Shown here piece by piece: positions 39,179 to 49,976 of a stretch of 64,000 nucleotides of DNA. The stretch is from Crotophaga sulcirostris. Its lineage: Eukaryota > Chordata > Aves > Cuculiformes > Crotophagidae. The notes beneath the pieces were generated by a model. That model worked only from the letters and a program-made list of their open reading frames with translations, ran no database searches and was not told where the DNA came from. The translations under genes were made by a program, and so were the position numbers. Within the stretch, counting starts at the first letter, position 1. Each line of letters starts with the position of its first letter. Where the stretch lies: positions 772,839 to 836,838 of the forward strand of contig VYZB01000168.1 in assembly GCA_013397455.1 (NCBI GenBank). The letters run 5' to 3'.

Positions 39179-39221
39179 TATATCCTACTATCTATATATC
39201 CTACTATACTATATATCCTAC
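39179..39221. repeat. Short tandem repeat around TATATCCTAC
   Basis: TATATCCTAC occurs three times, at 39179, 39195 and 39212, with 16-17 bp spacing and AT-rich linkers. It lies just before the inverted repeat at 39231-39257. Confidence 0.8.
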
Positions 39222-39230
39222 CCTTACTAA

Positions 39231-39257
39231 TTGAACTGATTTTCAAAATCAGTTCAA
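39231..39257. repeat. Perfect inverted repeat, 13-bp arms
   Basis: The arm TTGAACTGATTTT (39231-39243) is separated by a single C from its exact reverse complement AAAATCAGTTCAA (39245-39257). It could extrude as a short cruciform or hairpin. Nothing beside it indicates a gene end. Confidence 0.9.
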
Positions 39258-39406
39258 AATGATTAAAAGCTTTTCAGAAAGTTCATCTCCACAATTCCAA
39301 CCTGTTTGATATCAAAGTTGTGCTGAAGCCTCAAAAGAGTCATTCTATGGCTAAATTTCTTTATTCTTCAGTCAAATGCAAGTCAGAATTCTCAGCACAG
39401 AATGTC

Positions 39407-39490
39407 TGGGTGAAATTTTACGGTCAGCTTATGCAAGAGGTTAAATGAGATCTAACGATTGCTTCCAGATCTAAAACCTATTCATTTCGT
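39407..39490 (+). mobile_element. Ancient CR1-like LINE 3' end (plus strand)
   Basis: The text GGTGAAATTTTACGGTCAGC, TTATGCAAGAGGTTAAATGA, GATCTAACGATTGCTTCC and CTAAAACCTATTCATT follows, in order, the 3' end of old amniote CR1-like elements (GTGAAATT, TATGCAGGAGGT, AGATGATC, AATGGTCCCTTC and a short terminal repeat). It is a strongly mutated relic with no coding part. The family assignment is from memory; orientation is plus. Confidence 0.55.
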
Positions 39491-41324
39491 TTTAATCTAG
39501 ACAGAAACACCAGAAGAATGGCTAGTGCTCCAGTGTTTTGGCCTTTCCTCTCAAAGTCCAAACTTCAATAAGGGAACATTACAGGCTCTAATAAAAACCA
39601 CATTGCCTGTAATACCAGAGAAGAGTGCTGGATCACACACTGAGATCAAGGAGATACAGCAATAAATTCAGCTCACTGCAAACACTGGAAAATATACCTG
39701 CATCAGGATTTGAATCTCTGTTGTGAGACATGATATTTGACCCCTGTTTTTCTCTAGATGACTCTCGTCCCTTTGAAGAGTTCCCTGTAAAAGAGCCAAT
39801 TCGTATTCAGGAACCACTATATTCTAGTTTCCTCCTGCACCCTTGCTTCTTCCACAGTAACCACAGACCTGCGACCCCTACAGCAAGTGACTCAGGGACA
39901 TAATGGGTTCCCTGCCTGAGCGGAGTGTCCCTAAAGCATCTGTGGAACCTCAGTTTCTCTTTCACTAACAAACCTGTACACCATAGACAGCTTCTTGGAC
40001 TTAGCTGTGACCAAATATGCCAATCAGGACCACAGGGTATGAGTGTGCAGAAGGATGGTCCTTGTCAAGAAAGAGGCTGTGCAATTACCATAGGTTATTC
40101 ATGTTGTCTCTTGCTTGATGTCAGAGGACGTGTCCCTGAAAGGAGCTTTGCTTGAAGGTCAGCCTTAATGTTTCCTATCCCCAGGTAGACCCTAACTCCA
40201 CAGCCCCTGTCCTGATGTACTGGTTTCACTTCAAGTTGTGCAACTCAGCATGATGCTTTTTGTTGCATCTGGAAAGACACTACATGACAGGTCTGCATGT
40301 AGACACCATATCTAACCTTATCTTTACAGAGTAAACTCTTAAGGAAAAGAGGGTCTCTATCTGTTCTGTATTGTACAATGAACCTGATGTCATGGTTCAT
40401 AACTGGTCTCCTAGGCACTGTCGCATGATAGAGAGTAAATAATTAGATTTCTGATCTAGGGAGTGGAGAGACTGCTTTAGTTCAATCCGATCTCTAAAGT
40501 CATTAAACTTATAGTGTCTTCATTCCCTGTTGCCTGAGGTTCTGGCCCATTCTCCCACATCTCTTCTTCATTAGCTCTTCTTCATAATAATAGTCACAGT
40601 CTTTTTCAGAAAAAAAAAATTAAAAAAGCGACTCATCCAATGTACCTTATGTTTTGGCAACACAGTTTCATGTTAATTGGATGGCTGCTTGGAGGTGTCA
40701 GTATTTTATGGTTTATAATCAATGCATCTGGCCATTCAGCAGCAGCTCAAGAGATGGATAAAATAAAGATTTAGGGGAATTAATTACCATTCATATGACA
40801 GTTCATGGGCAGGAGGTACTTTTCTAGCTATGAATTCCTGCATACTAGATTTGATGCTGCAAGAATGAATCCTTCCTCTAAAGCCGAACCTAATACAACT
40901 GAGTTACTTATCCTTTATTTTCAACACTCTTCTAGTTCTACTCATTGGGTAATCTCAACTTGTGTTATGAAATAAAACTGTTCTGACACAGGACATGTCC
41001 TTCTGTAGTTCCTACAGACACAAGCAGCCAGCATCTCCTTATAGGAATGACTCTGACTTAACATCACTGTAAAAGTGAGAGGAATCAGCCCTAAAAAATT
41101 GGCTCCAACTATTTAGAAGACTGTCATTATCTGGGGAGATTTTCAAAGGGAATATTTAGACACCCAAGGCCCATTGACTTTATGAGAGATTTTAGCAGGG
41201 AAACATTTGACGCTTTTGAACATCTCTATTTATCTAAACAAGTTACTTCTGTGCAACCAATGATATGAGAACCTGAGCACCTGGTAATCTTTAATGTACC
41301 TGTCCTTGCAGGACCAATGCTATT

Positions 41325-41535
41325 TCATAGAAGGAAACTGGAACTGAATCAAGGTTCTTGACCAATTTTATGTACATATATACAGGCAGTCAATGATAAT
41401 ATTAGTCACCAGATAGAAATGGTGTGAGAATAACAGCCTGACCCTAAATAACTTCTTCAAGGTCAAGAAGAAAATCTGTGGCAAGGTTAGAAGTTAAGCC
41501 TCAGTCTTCCAAGTTGCAGTCCGTTGCCCTGTGTA
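41325..41535 (-). mobile_element. MIR-like SINE relic, interrupted (minus strand)
   Basis: ATTTCATAGAAGGAAACTGG near 41325 resembles the reversed core. At 41445-41530, AATAACTTCTTCAAGGTCAA, GGCAAGGTTAGAAGTTAAGC and CTCAGTCTTCCAAGTTGCAG correspond to the reversed 5' arm (GACTTGCCCAAGGTCA, GGGATTAGAACC, CAGGTCTTCTGACTC). The roughly 90 bp between may be an insertion, or two separate relics may be present. Confidence 0.45.
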
Positions 41536-44500
41536 AAGCATTCTCTTGCCCTGTACAGGACCAGGCTGCAAGACTGCCCTTAAAAATGAAAAGAAAGGAA
41601 ACAGTCCCTCACTAATTGAAGCCAACTGTTTATCCTCCCTGGGGGAAAGTGCTTCAGAACAGTATTGTCTTGAAAAATACCTCTCTATAAATGATATTAC
41701 AAGGGGTCATATTAATTTTCCATCACAGATTCCAAAACAAGTCTCTTTAAAAGATAAAAATATTTATCATGATTATGGAAACACATTTTAAAGATACTGA
41801 TGTTGCACACTGCTTTTAATTTGAAGCTTTTTTTTAGTTCACTTTCTGCCTTGAGAATGGGAGTGGTAGCAAACCCAAATTCAAAAATGAAAATGGAAAT
41901 TGACTTTAAAGAGGAATTAAAATTGATCAGATTATCTCCATTTTTCAGGCTGATTGGGATGCAACCCCTCCTGTTCTTCCCCTGACATTATGAGGCACAC
42001 ACAGTAATGGAGAAAGATGCCTTCCCTCTTTAGGACAAACCCCCAGCATCTCCTACAATCCAGCGGTTTTATATAGCAATTTTTGATCTTAACTAGGGTT
42101 TCAGAAAAGTCAAGTATCATCATTTATACAACAGAGATGGAAAACTGTGGCATGTCAAGGCAAAAGCTGCGATTTATCTTACCTCTCTTCAGGTGTCTAA
42201 AAGTGCGATATCTAAATCTGAGTTAATTGCCACAGGTTCATTCCAGATTCAGTGGAGAGAGAGAAAAGGGTAACTTTCAAGCACTATTTATTCCATCTGT
42301 TTTAGGATGGCATGAATCCAGTTAAACTAGATGGTTAATTTAGACTGTATGCCTAGTATTTAAATGCTAAAACTAGGCACAATGAATCTTGCCTGAAACA
42401 ATATTTTAAGCACAGTGGCACAGAAACTCTATTTAAAATTACTTCTGTCCCTAGGTCCAAGGCTCCTAAGAGGCCCAGCTACTAGGTAAAAGCACTGGAT
42501 GCAATTTACTCAGAGAGCTTAATTATTTACATACGGATTTTCTATCTACTACACTGACTTTACGTACATACTGCAAACTATATATAGAAATTCGAAAATG
42601 CTGTGTATGCCATGGAGGAAAGTTTCTTGACCTCCAGTATCTCCAGAGACTCAAAACTTCTTGAAAGCTGTGATACTATAATCTGGGATCTCAGTAGGCA
42701 AGGGGCAAAACCCTTCGCACAAATTCCAACTCCTACAAGAGAGAGTTCAGTCTGCATTGAAACTGCAGGGTTGAGCCAGACTTATTCTAAATTGTTCAAT
42801 TGTAACCTCTGTGTGCCAACAGCTGAGGGTGCTGACTATAGTCCAGATAGTTCCTAGCTTCTACATCAAACTAAAACTCACTTTCCAGAAAGAACGTGGA
42901 TTACTCTAGAGTCAAAGTTCTTTGTAAACATGCAATAAACAAGAGATAGTCATGAAGAAACAGGCAGACAACATTACATGCTGAACACCGGACTCAGTTT
43001 ATACCCTAACAACACTTTAGGTAGCAGCATAGCTGTATGAATTGTACCAGATCCAGAAACAATAAAAATACGTATCTAGATCCAGGATATTAAAAGTGCT
43101 TAAGTACTTCATTGACATTGCTTACATGTGGGCTTAGACGAGCAAATAAATACACATTAATTACATGTGTATGTCAGATTCACGCAACTATAATTTACCA
43201 GAAAGGATTGACATTCAGACCTAGGTTAATGATGGCAGATAGGGGAATAACTTGGGATACCTTATAGTACTTTTTGTTCACTCTAAAACATGCCTCTCTT
43301 TATTCCAATTCTAAGTGACCTGCAACTAGTGAGTTTTCAGCCAGATAACTCAGTTTCCTTTTTATTAATTTTTCTCTTTGTCATTTCACCTAACATGACA
43401 TTTTGCACCAGACCTCTTCTAGGACGTCTGCTTTCCTTGAACAACAATCAGCAAGAATGGCATTTGGACATGGGGAGAGGGACTGGATGCTGCACATTAC
43501 AGGCCTTGTCCAGGGATGGCTTGTGCATTTTCATTAAAATATCACTTGGTAATATATCGAAGAAGAACTCACACAGTAGGATTAAGGACAACACCAAACT
43601 CCTCATATCTAACTCATTATTGACTGAATAGGGTATGTTGGTCCATTGGCACTCCAGGAGCTAGGCTTGGACTCTAGTGTGAGAACATTTTGATCCTTTG
43701 TGAATGTTAGGTAGAATGCACAAGGAAGAAGCTTAGAAAATCTCAACAAGAAAATGAAATCTATAAAGTGTGATCATCAGTCATCCTTACTTTATTCAAC
43801 ATCAGGCAGAAAAATGGCCTACATATTCTTTTTCCCTCCAATACTTCTGCAAAAGAACAGCAAAACATGCCTTCCTTTTTTTAAAGAAATGTCCGTGTAA
43901 CCATAACTACAAGTTCGTCAATAGAAAAATACATAATAAATGGCTTGTTATTTCGACTCTTTTGTGAGACAGTTCATTAGAAACTTCATTTGTCTACATG
44001 GATTACACTTATTCAGCTATATTCTAATAAAATGCACATTGCTTCCAATAAAGGAAATGCATTTGCTATTGATGTGCTATAAACTACTATACAGAGAGGT
44101 GTTATTATATCCCTGTGTAATAACAAGCCAATTATAATGATCAGCAAAACCTTTACAATAAAGTCAATGCGGGAGGAGTGATTATCATAATGCATTCTAA
44201 CTGTTCAGTGCCATAAATGCCTTGCAATTAATTGTGGAGCGTATCTATAAATGTATTATTAATGCTGTATAAAAATCCATTGACAAGCAACCTTTACATT
44301 AAAAAAAGACACTAGGATTGTAATGTGTCCCTGAGTTCACCTAGGAGGTTGAGCTGTATTTACAAAGGCGGAATTTTTTATAGGATTACGTTTTTTATTT
44401 TCTCTATTCTTCTCCTCCTACCACTTTTTCTATTTTTACCCTGTTGTTGAAAACCTCCAAATATCACCCTGCAGTGTGAGGATCCTCGATCATCCACTGT

Positions 44501-46740
44501 GCTTCCTATTTGGTCCTGTACACATAATTTTGAGTACAGCTACAGTCAATGCCAAAGACTCTAGCTGCAAAAACTGAGAAAACAGAAGCATATCACAACC
44601 TAAACAGGTAGTGCAGGAAAGGTGAGAAGGAGAAAGGAATTGAAGTTACATAATTGATAAAAAATCACGTGGTAGCAGAGAAAAGAACTAGTATCAAAAC
44701 CTCAAGTTGATGAACTGCCCAGCATCTTTCCAGGCTCTGCTCTAGATTCTCCTCCTTCTTGTCAGTAAACTAGTAGGTTTCAGATGTTTTATGAAAAATG
44801 TGCAATATTCCTTTTTCTTTTTATTCCCTTAATACTTGATTTTAAAAGGTTATCCTTAGGACATGTGCTAGAACACAATGTCCTGTGGATCTTTTCCAGT
44901 TCCTATTGATGGGCACATTTCCATAGATTTCAATCACTACGGAAAGGGCAGACGTGAACAAAAGCTTGATGTCCCTTACATTTTTTCAGCAGGTGAGTGT
45001 GGAGTGGAGCACATCAGCCTTCAGCAGAGTCATCAAATATAAAACACTATGTGTGAGGATCCACAGGAGTTTCTTTTCTCTGCCAGAATTAAGCTTAACC
45101 AGACAATGAAAAGCACCAGTGGGGTTATCCAGGACCACTTTGAATTAACTGATCCATTTGCTTGCTGGTACATTCTGCCTGTTTGAAAATACAGCCCTGT
45201 GAGGACAATAAGGTGTCAGCTGTCAGTAGGGCCATGCAACAACAGGGTCTAAAGTTAGAATATGCCTTTCAAAGACTGTTGCTTCACCCGAACTGGGAGG
45301 AAGGAGTAATGTCCAAATGGGAGTGAGCTTATTCATTCTAGCTTGGACTTGATGCAACCCTCCTCACATGGGGAGAAAACCAGAACTTATGAGACAGAAA
45401 GGGACAAAGTGATGCTCAAGACAGTGGGATATCTAAGGTGGCCTTCACAGTTTCAGGCCTGGCTCCTTCCTAAGCTTTGACTAGATAGACAGACAGACAA
45501 ACTCACTTCAAGACACTGAAAACTCTCCCTCCTAATACCATAGCACCTCCAACAGCCATTCCTCAGGAGCCCACCCTGTGAATGGAACCAAGATTTTCTG
45601 TTGGTCCTGAAGCTTCCTTAGCCACTGAGGCAAGAAAGCTGCCTCCCTGTTTAATATCTTTTAGTTAGATTCTTGATTTTTCTTTTTTTTTCCCTTTGAC
45701 TTTGTTTTGTTTGTTTGTTTTTTAATAGAATATTAGATTTTTTTTAAATAGTCATTCCTTCTCTTTACCTTTTACACAGAGGTACTGCAACTCATCACCA
45801 GTATGGTATTTAATATTGGGCATGTAATTAACAGAGAAAAGATATTTAGATTGGGGAGCAGGGAGGGGGGTACATAATTTGTGTTTGGAGTTTTTTTGAT
45901 TCCTCTAGCAGGAAAAATCAAAACCAACTGATTAAATATTTGGGACAAATCTCAGAAAGGGGAAATGGATTAGACTTAGGAAGGGGATTTAGCATGGAGG
46001 TGGAAATGTCCTTTCAAACTGCAAGGGAAGATAAAGAAGGAGAGAGGTGTTGTTTAAGCTGTTGTGGAGGCTGAGGGGAAGAAGGCGGCATAAGAGGCCG
46101 TGGTTGTAGTAAATCATTTGTCCAGAGGTCTTGAGTCCAGACCTCATAAAATGTGAAGACAGGACCTGTTACTGTCCACCTAGTAGTCTTTGCCTTGCAA
46201 GTGCAGTGGTCATAGCAGACTGATGCGTGTGATTTTGCAAGGCCTTCTCTGTGTTTGGTCTACCCCAGCTATAAAAGGTTAGGGTGAGTCATACTGGGCT
46301 TATGGTGATGCTGGAGAAGTAATCTTGGATCTTTTCCCCCAACAGTGAGAGAGGAGAATGTTATCTGTCTCTCTGGGGTGTTTGCCAGTGCCATCTGCTT
46401 GCTCTTGCTGAATGAGTATGGGGACCGTAAAAGGAGACAAGCAGTTGAAGAAAAAGCTGTGGCAAGTCATATAAAGGTAGGTTGTATGGATCAACACCTG
46501 GAAACTGGACATTTCCTCAACCTGCTTCTCCACCATTTGGGATGGGTCTTTGAAAGTGACAGCCCCAAAGGATACAAGATAGGGAATCACTGAAGTGGCT
46601 TTCAGGGAGTTTGATGTGCCATGCAACACGTATCATTCAGAGATAAGGAAGAAATGAGATAGTCCCAGACTTCAGGAATTCTTGCATGCAGGCATAGCCT
46701 AACCTCCAGCACTACAGGAGAGGAGATGCTGAGCTCTGTT
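41536..46740. other. Non-coding, AT-rich unique sequence
   Basis: No transposon is recognised apart from simple T-rich DNA near 45680. The part at 43960-44310 is AT-rich with TAATTA-like motifs (GCAATTAATTGTGG near 44223) and no repeats. Open frames reach 113 codons, without domains. Confidence 0.5.
45680..45725. repeat. T-rich tract with (TTTG)n
   Basis: TTCTTTTTTTTTCCC is followed by TTTGTTTTGTTTGTTTGTTT. Confidence 0.85.
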
Positions 46741-46823
46741 CAAGATTTCCATCTCCTTACTTATCTGTAACTCTCTTCTTGTCAAGATTTCTATTTCCTT
46801 TCTTATCTTTAACTCTCTTCTTT
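46741..46823. repeat. Two-copy 42-bp tandem repeat
   Basis: CAAGATTTCCATCTCCTTAC at 46741 recurs as CAAGATTTCTATTTCCTTTC at 46783, and both continue into TTATCTNTAACTCTCTTCTT. The copies differ by a few substitutions with no indel, which indicates a fairly recent local duplication. Confidence 0.85.
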
Positions 46824-47086
46824 CCACTCTGAAGGTCTAAGCAACCAAACCCACACTTTTCAAAGTGCTTCCAAGAAAGAAGGAAATCATTCCATGTGAC
46901 ATTGTTATACCAGTATGAAGCCAAACCAATCTGAAAGGCAACCAGACTTGCGTGATTTTGAAACCTAAACAGGCCTGGATCTGGATAGTACCTGGTTGGG
47001 AAGCTTCCTGTGAGGTTTTCGTCATTAGGAAAAGCTACAGAATTCAGATCAGTTAAACGGAAAACAGCTAAATGCCAAACAGTTAC

Positions 47087-47220
47087 TGGGACCTGGGGCT
47101 GTGCTTGTCACAAATAAATCCTGCCAGCTGCAGCAGAGAGCTAGTGAGAGATAGAAATGGCCTGAATGAAGTAAGAAATAGATCCAGACTTTTGCCAAAA
47201 AAGTAAAATAGGGATTAGAA
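47087..47220 (+). repeat. Unnamed diverged repeat, copy A
   Basis: This segment aligns colinearly with 47989-48125. Shared blocks in order are TGGGACC-TGGGGCTG, CAGCTGCAGCA, a CTAGTG-GAG block, AAGAAAT, an ACTTTT-CC block, and AAAATAG near the end. By eye about two thirds of the positions agree, with small indels. It starts inside AGTTACTGGGACC and similarity is lost around 47220. I do not recognise the family. It may be a local tandem duplication or two copies of an old dispersed element. No open frame is shared between the copies. Confidence 0.6.
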
Positions 47221-47988
47221 ACCATGGAGAGGCCGTTCTGGCCCCATCATCATTGTTAAGCCGATGAAAAGGAATAAAAAGGAACAATCATAGTGCATGA
47301 GCAAGGCACAACTGTTTTGCTGTTTGCTGTAAATGAGAGCTTGGGCATTTTGCTCTGAAGCTGGAATAAATCATAACCAAGCAGATCATTTCAGAGCCTG
47401 CACACTGAGTAACATGCACAGAAACTATGCAAGTCAACTGAAATACGAAGTCCAAACCTTCCAGCTGTTGCTATCACATCCCCAAATGGTAGACAAAAAA
47501 GACACACTGCACATACCTCCCCCGAACATACTCAAACAGATTTGCTTGAAAGTACAAACACAAATCTACAAAAACACAAATCTACACTTAGTAGATAAGT
47601 CTTGCATGCAGAAAACATTGCAATGTGATGAACTGCAGACTCTACTGTAAATCTCTCAACACTTTCTTCGCAGGACATTGCAACATTTCAGTTCTAAACC
47701 ACTAGACATTGGCTTTTTATCTTTGTTAGTCCAGGAACCTTTTAAATTTCTTCCATAAAATGCAGTAGGAACCCAAAACCATCGTGAAGTGTTTCTTAGT
47801 ATGGAACTTAACACTGGGCCTGGATAACACATCGTGTGCAACTTTACATGCCTTCCTTTATGGACTGTCCTCCATCCTTTGAGAGGAATGTGGGAGCAAT
47901 GGAGCATCTAAGCATCACTAATGGAGTGCAACTAGAGTAGCAGGAGAGTCCTTTCCTTTTAAAAAATGTTACTCCCTGTACAACCTAG

Positions 47989-48125
47989 TGGGACCTTGGG
48001 GCTGCATTTATCATAGGTTAACCCTGGCAGCTGCAGCAAGAGTTGTCTAGTGGGAGCCAGAGATATTGTGGATAAAACAAGAAATGGTTCTAAACTTTTA
48101 CCCCAAATCACAAAATAGACTTAAA
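47989..48125 (+). repeat. Unnamed diverged repeat, copy B
   Basis: This is the partner of 47087-47220, in the same orientation and about 900 bp downstream. Copy B reads TGGGACCTTGGGGCTG, then GGCAGCTGCAGCA, CTAGTGGGAG, ACAAGAAATGG and CTAAACTTTTACCCC. Sequence outside both copies shows no obvious similarity, so the repeated unit is about 135 bp. Confidence 0.6.
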
Positions 48126-49954
48126 ATCTTCAAGTTTGCAAAACTTTAAGTTACTGATACCTACAGACTATTTTTAGAGTTGAATATGAGACAAGGAATT
48201 GATCATCATGAACAGGATGAAAATAACAGAAAATTCTGACAGTTCAATGGGGATTTGTCATGTTCAGAATTTATCATGGAGTTTTAGCTTACATCCCTAA
48301 AAGCATATTGGACTACCTAATCTATGTCAGAGTAGTTTCTGCGTAGTCAACTCAAAATTTGGACAACACAAATGTCAATGAAATTTTTTTTAAGATACCC
48401 TTAATAAAGTTAAAATTCACATTGTGAATTTTCAGAACACAGTGCAGAATTGTTGTCTTTTTATCACATTCTATAAATTCCATCACTGTTAAAATCTCTA
48501 TAAAATGTCAAAGTACTCTGACCTTCCAATTAGATATTTGAAACTTCCTGAAGAATTTTGTAGAAGGAATATGCCTATATAATATTATATAGCTCTACTG
48601 TGCATGCATGCACAAACAGGCAGAAATGAAAAATACAAAATTTTCTCATTAATTTAAACTGTTTCCCTAGAGAAATGCACAGAGAATACATTCATTTTTA
48701 GTTCCTATGAGATTACGCAAATGTAAATAATGCCTGTTTGGATTGAAAAGGATTGTACTCTTTGTCTTACTCCTAGTCCAATATGGGGATTAACAAACAA
48801 AGTAATAAACCCAGCAAAACTAGTAAGGGTAATAAGCATTTCCATTTTGTTGGGTAGAGTGTAGTTTGTGTCAAGCAACAATTGAATTCTACCTTAAACC
48901 TAGAGAGTCTGATAGTTTAAATTCTTACTCACACATACTAAATGCTAACACACGCACTCTCAGTTCAGTTGAGAAAAAAGGCACAGGTTAGATAACGACA
49001 AAATCCAGACTCCAGAACCACAGGAAAAAATGCTGAGGAAAATCCATTAAAGGGGGAGTGTAAATTTTAGACTGCCATCAGCTTTGGGTTGTTGAAGAAC
49101 TTACTGGAGATGTTAAAGACTTGTGTTTATCAAAATGCAAATATTTGTCCCTTTATAAAACATAATGTCACTTCCTCTTGAATACTGTTCAACATTTCCA
49201 ATAGAGTCTACTTGCAAGGTACATTTTCAAAGAATATTTCTTTTTTTTTTCTAAAGTTTGACCTGCAAACAACATCCCTATAGTCCAGAAGTCAGAGGTG
49301 TATTCAGACGGTCGGCTTTAGGCAGATCGATGACTTATGCTAGTCAGAAAAGCTGCTTCACCTTCCAAGCCCCATTCTTCCCTCATGTCCCATGCATGTA
49401 TGGGGTATAATAAGCTACAACTTAAGTTTCTTTGTTGTTGAAGCTGACCTTTATCTTGCAGCCCTGATTAAGTCTTTTAGTGTACTCCTAAGAAACACGA
49501 CCGCCTTTTTAGCATTCTGTTTGTGTTGCCTGCTTTAACTGGTGGGCTCGTGAAGAACGTAAGTTTTCATACAATGCCTCCCTTGGGTACCAACTGTTCT
49601 TTTCTCCCATAGTTGCCCTTGAGTCATGCCATCCTGAAACATCACCAGCCCAGAAGCAGCCTGACTGTGGGGAATTAGGACAACGTGTCTTTCACACCAA
49701 TGATGAGTGTACATGCTTGGCCCCTGCATTATGATCACCACTGGTAGGAGCAGTATGTGAGTAGGGTTGGTGACAAAAGATGAGGTTTGTGTGTGTTGGG
49801 GAGATAATTAACTACAATACAATGAGGAGGGAACCACTGAAGTGACAAATAATGTGGAATCAAACCATCCCTCCTGAAAGCAGCTGCTCTTAACAAAAGA
49901 GTTTGAAAACCCTTCCCAGGATGCCAGGCATGTGTTCTCTATCAGTGATTTTCA

Positions 49955-49976
49955 TAAAAAAAAAAAGAAAAAAAAG
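49955..49976. repeat. A-rich tract
   Basis: Eleven A, a G, then eight A and GAG. Simple low-complexity DNA immediately before an AT-rich unique segment. Confidence 0.85.
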
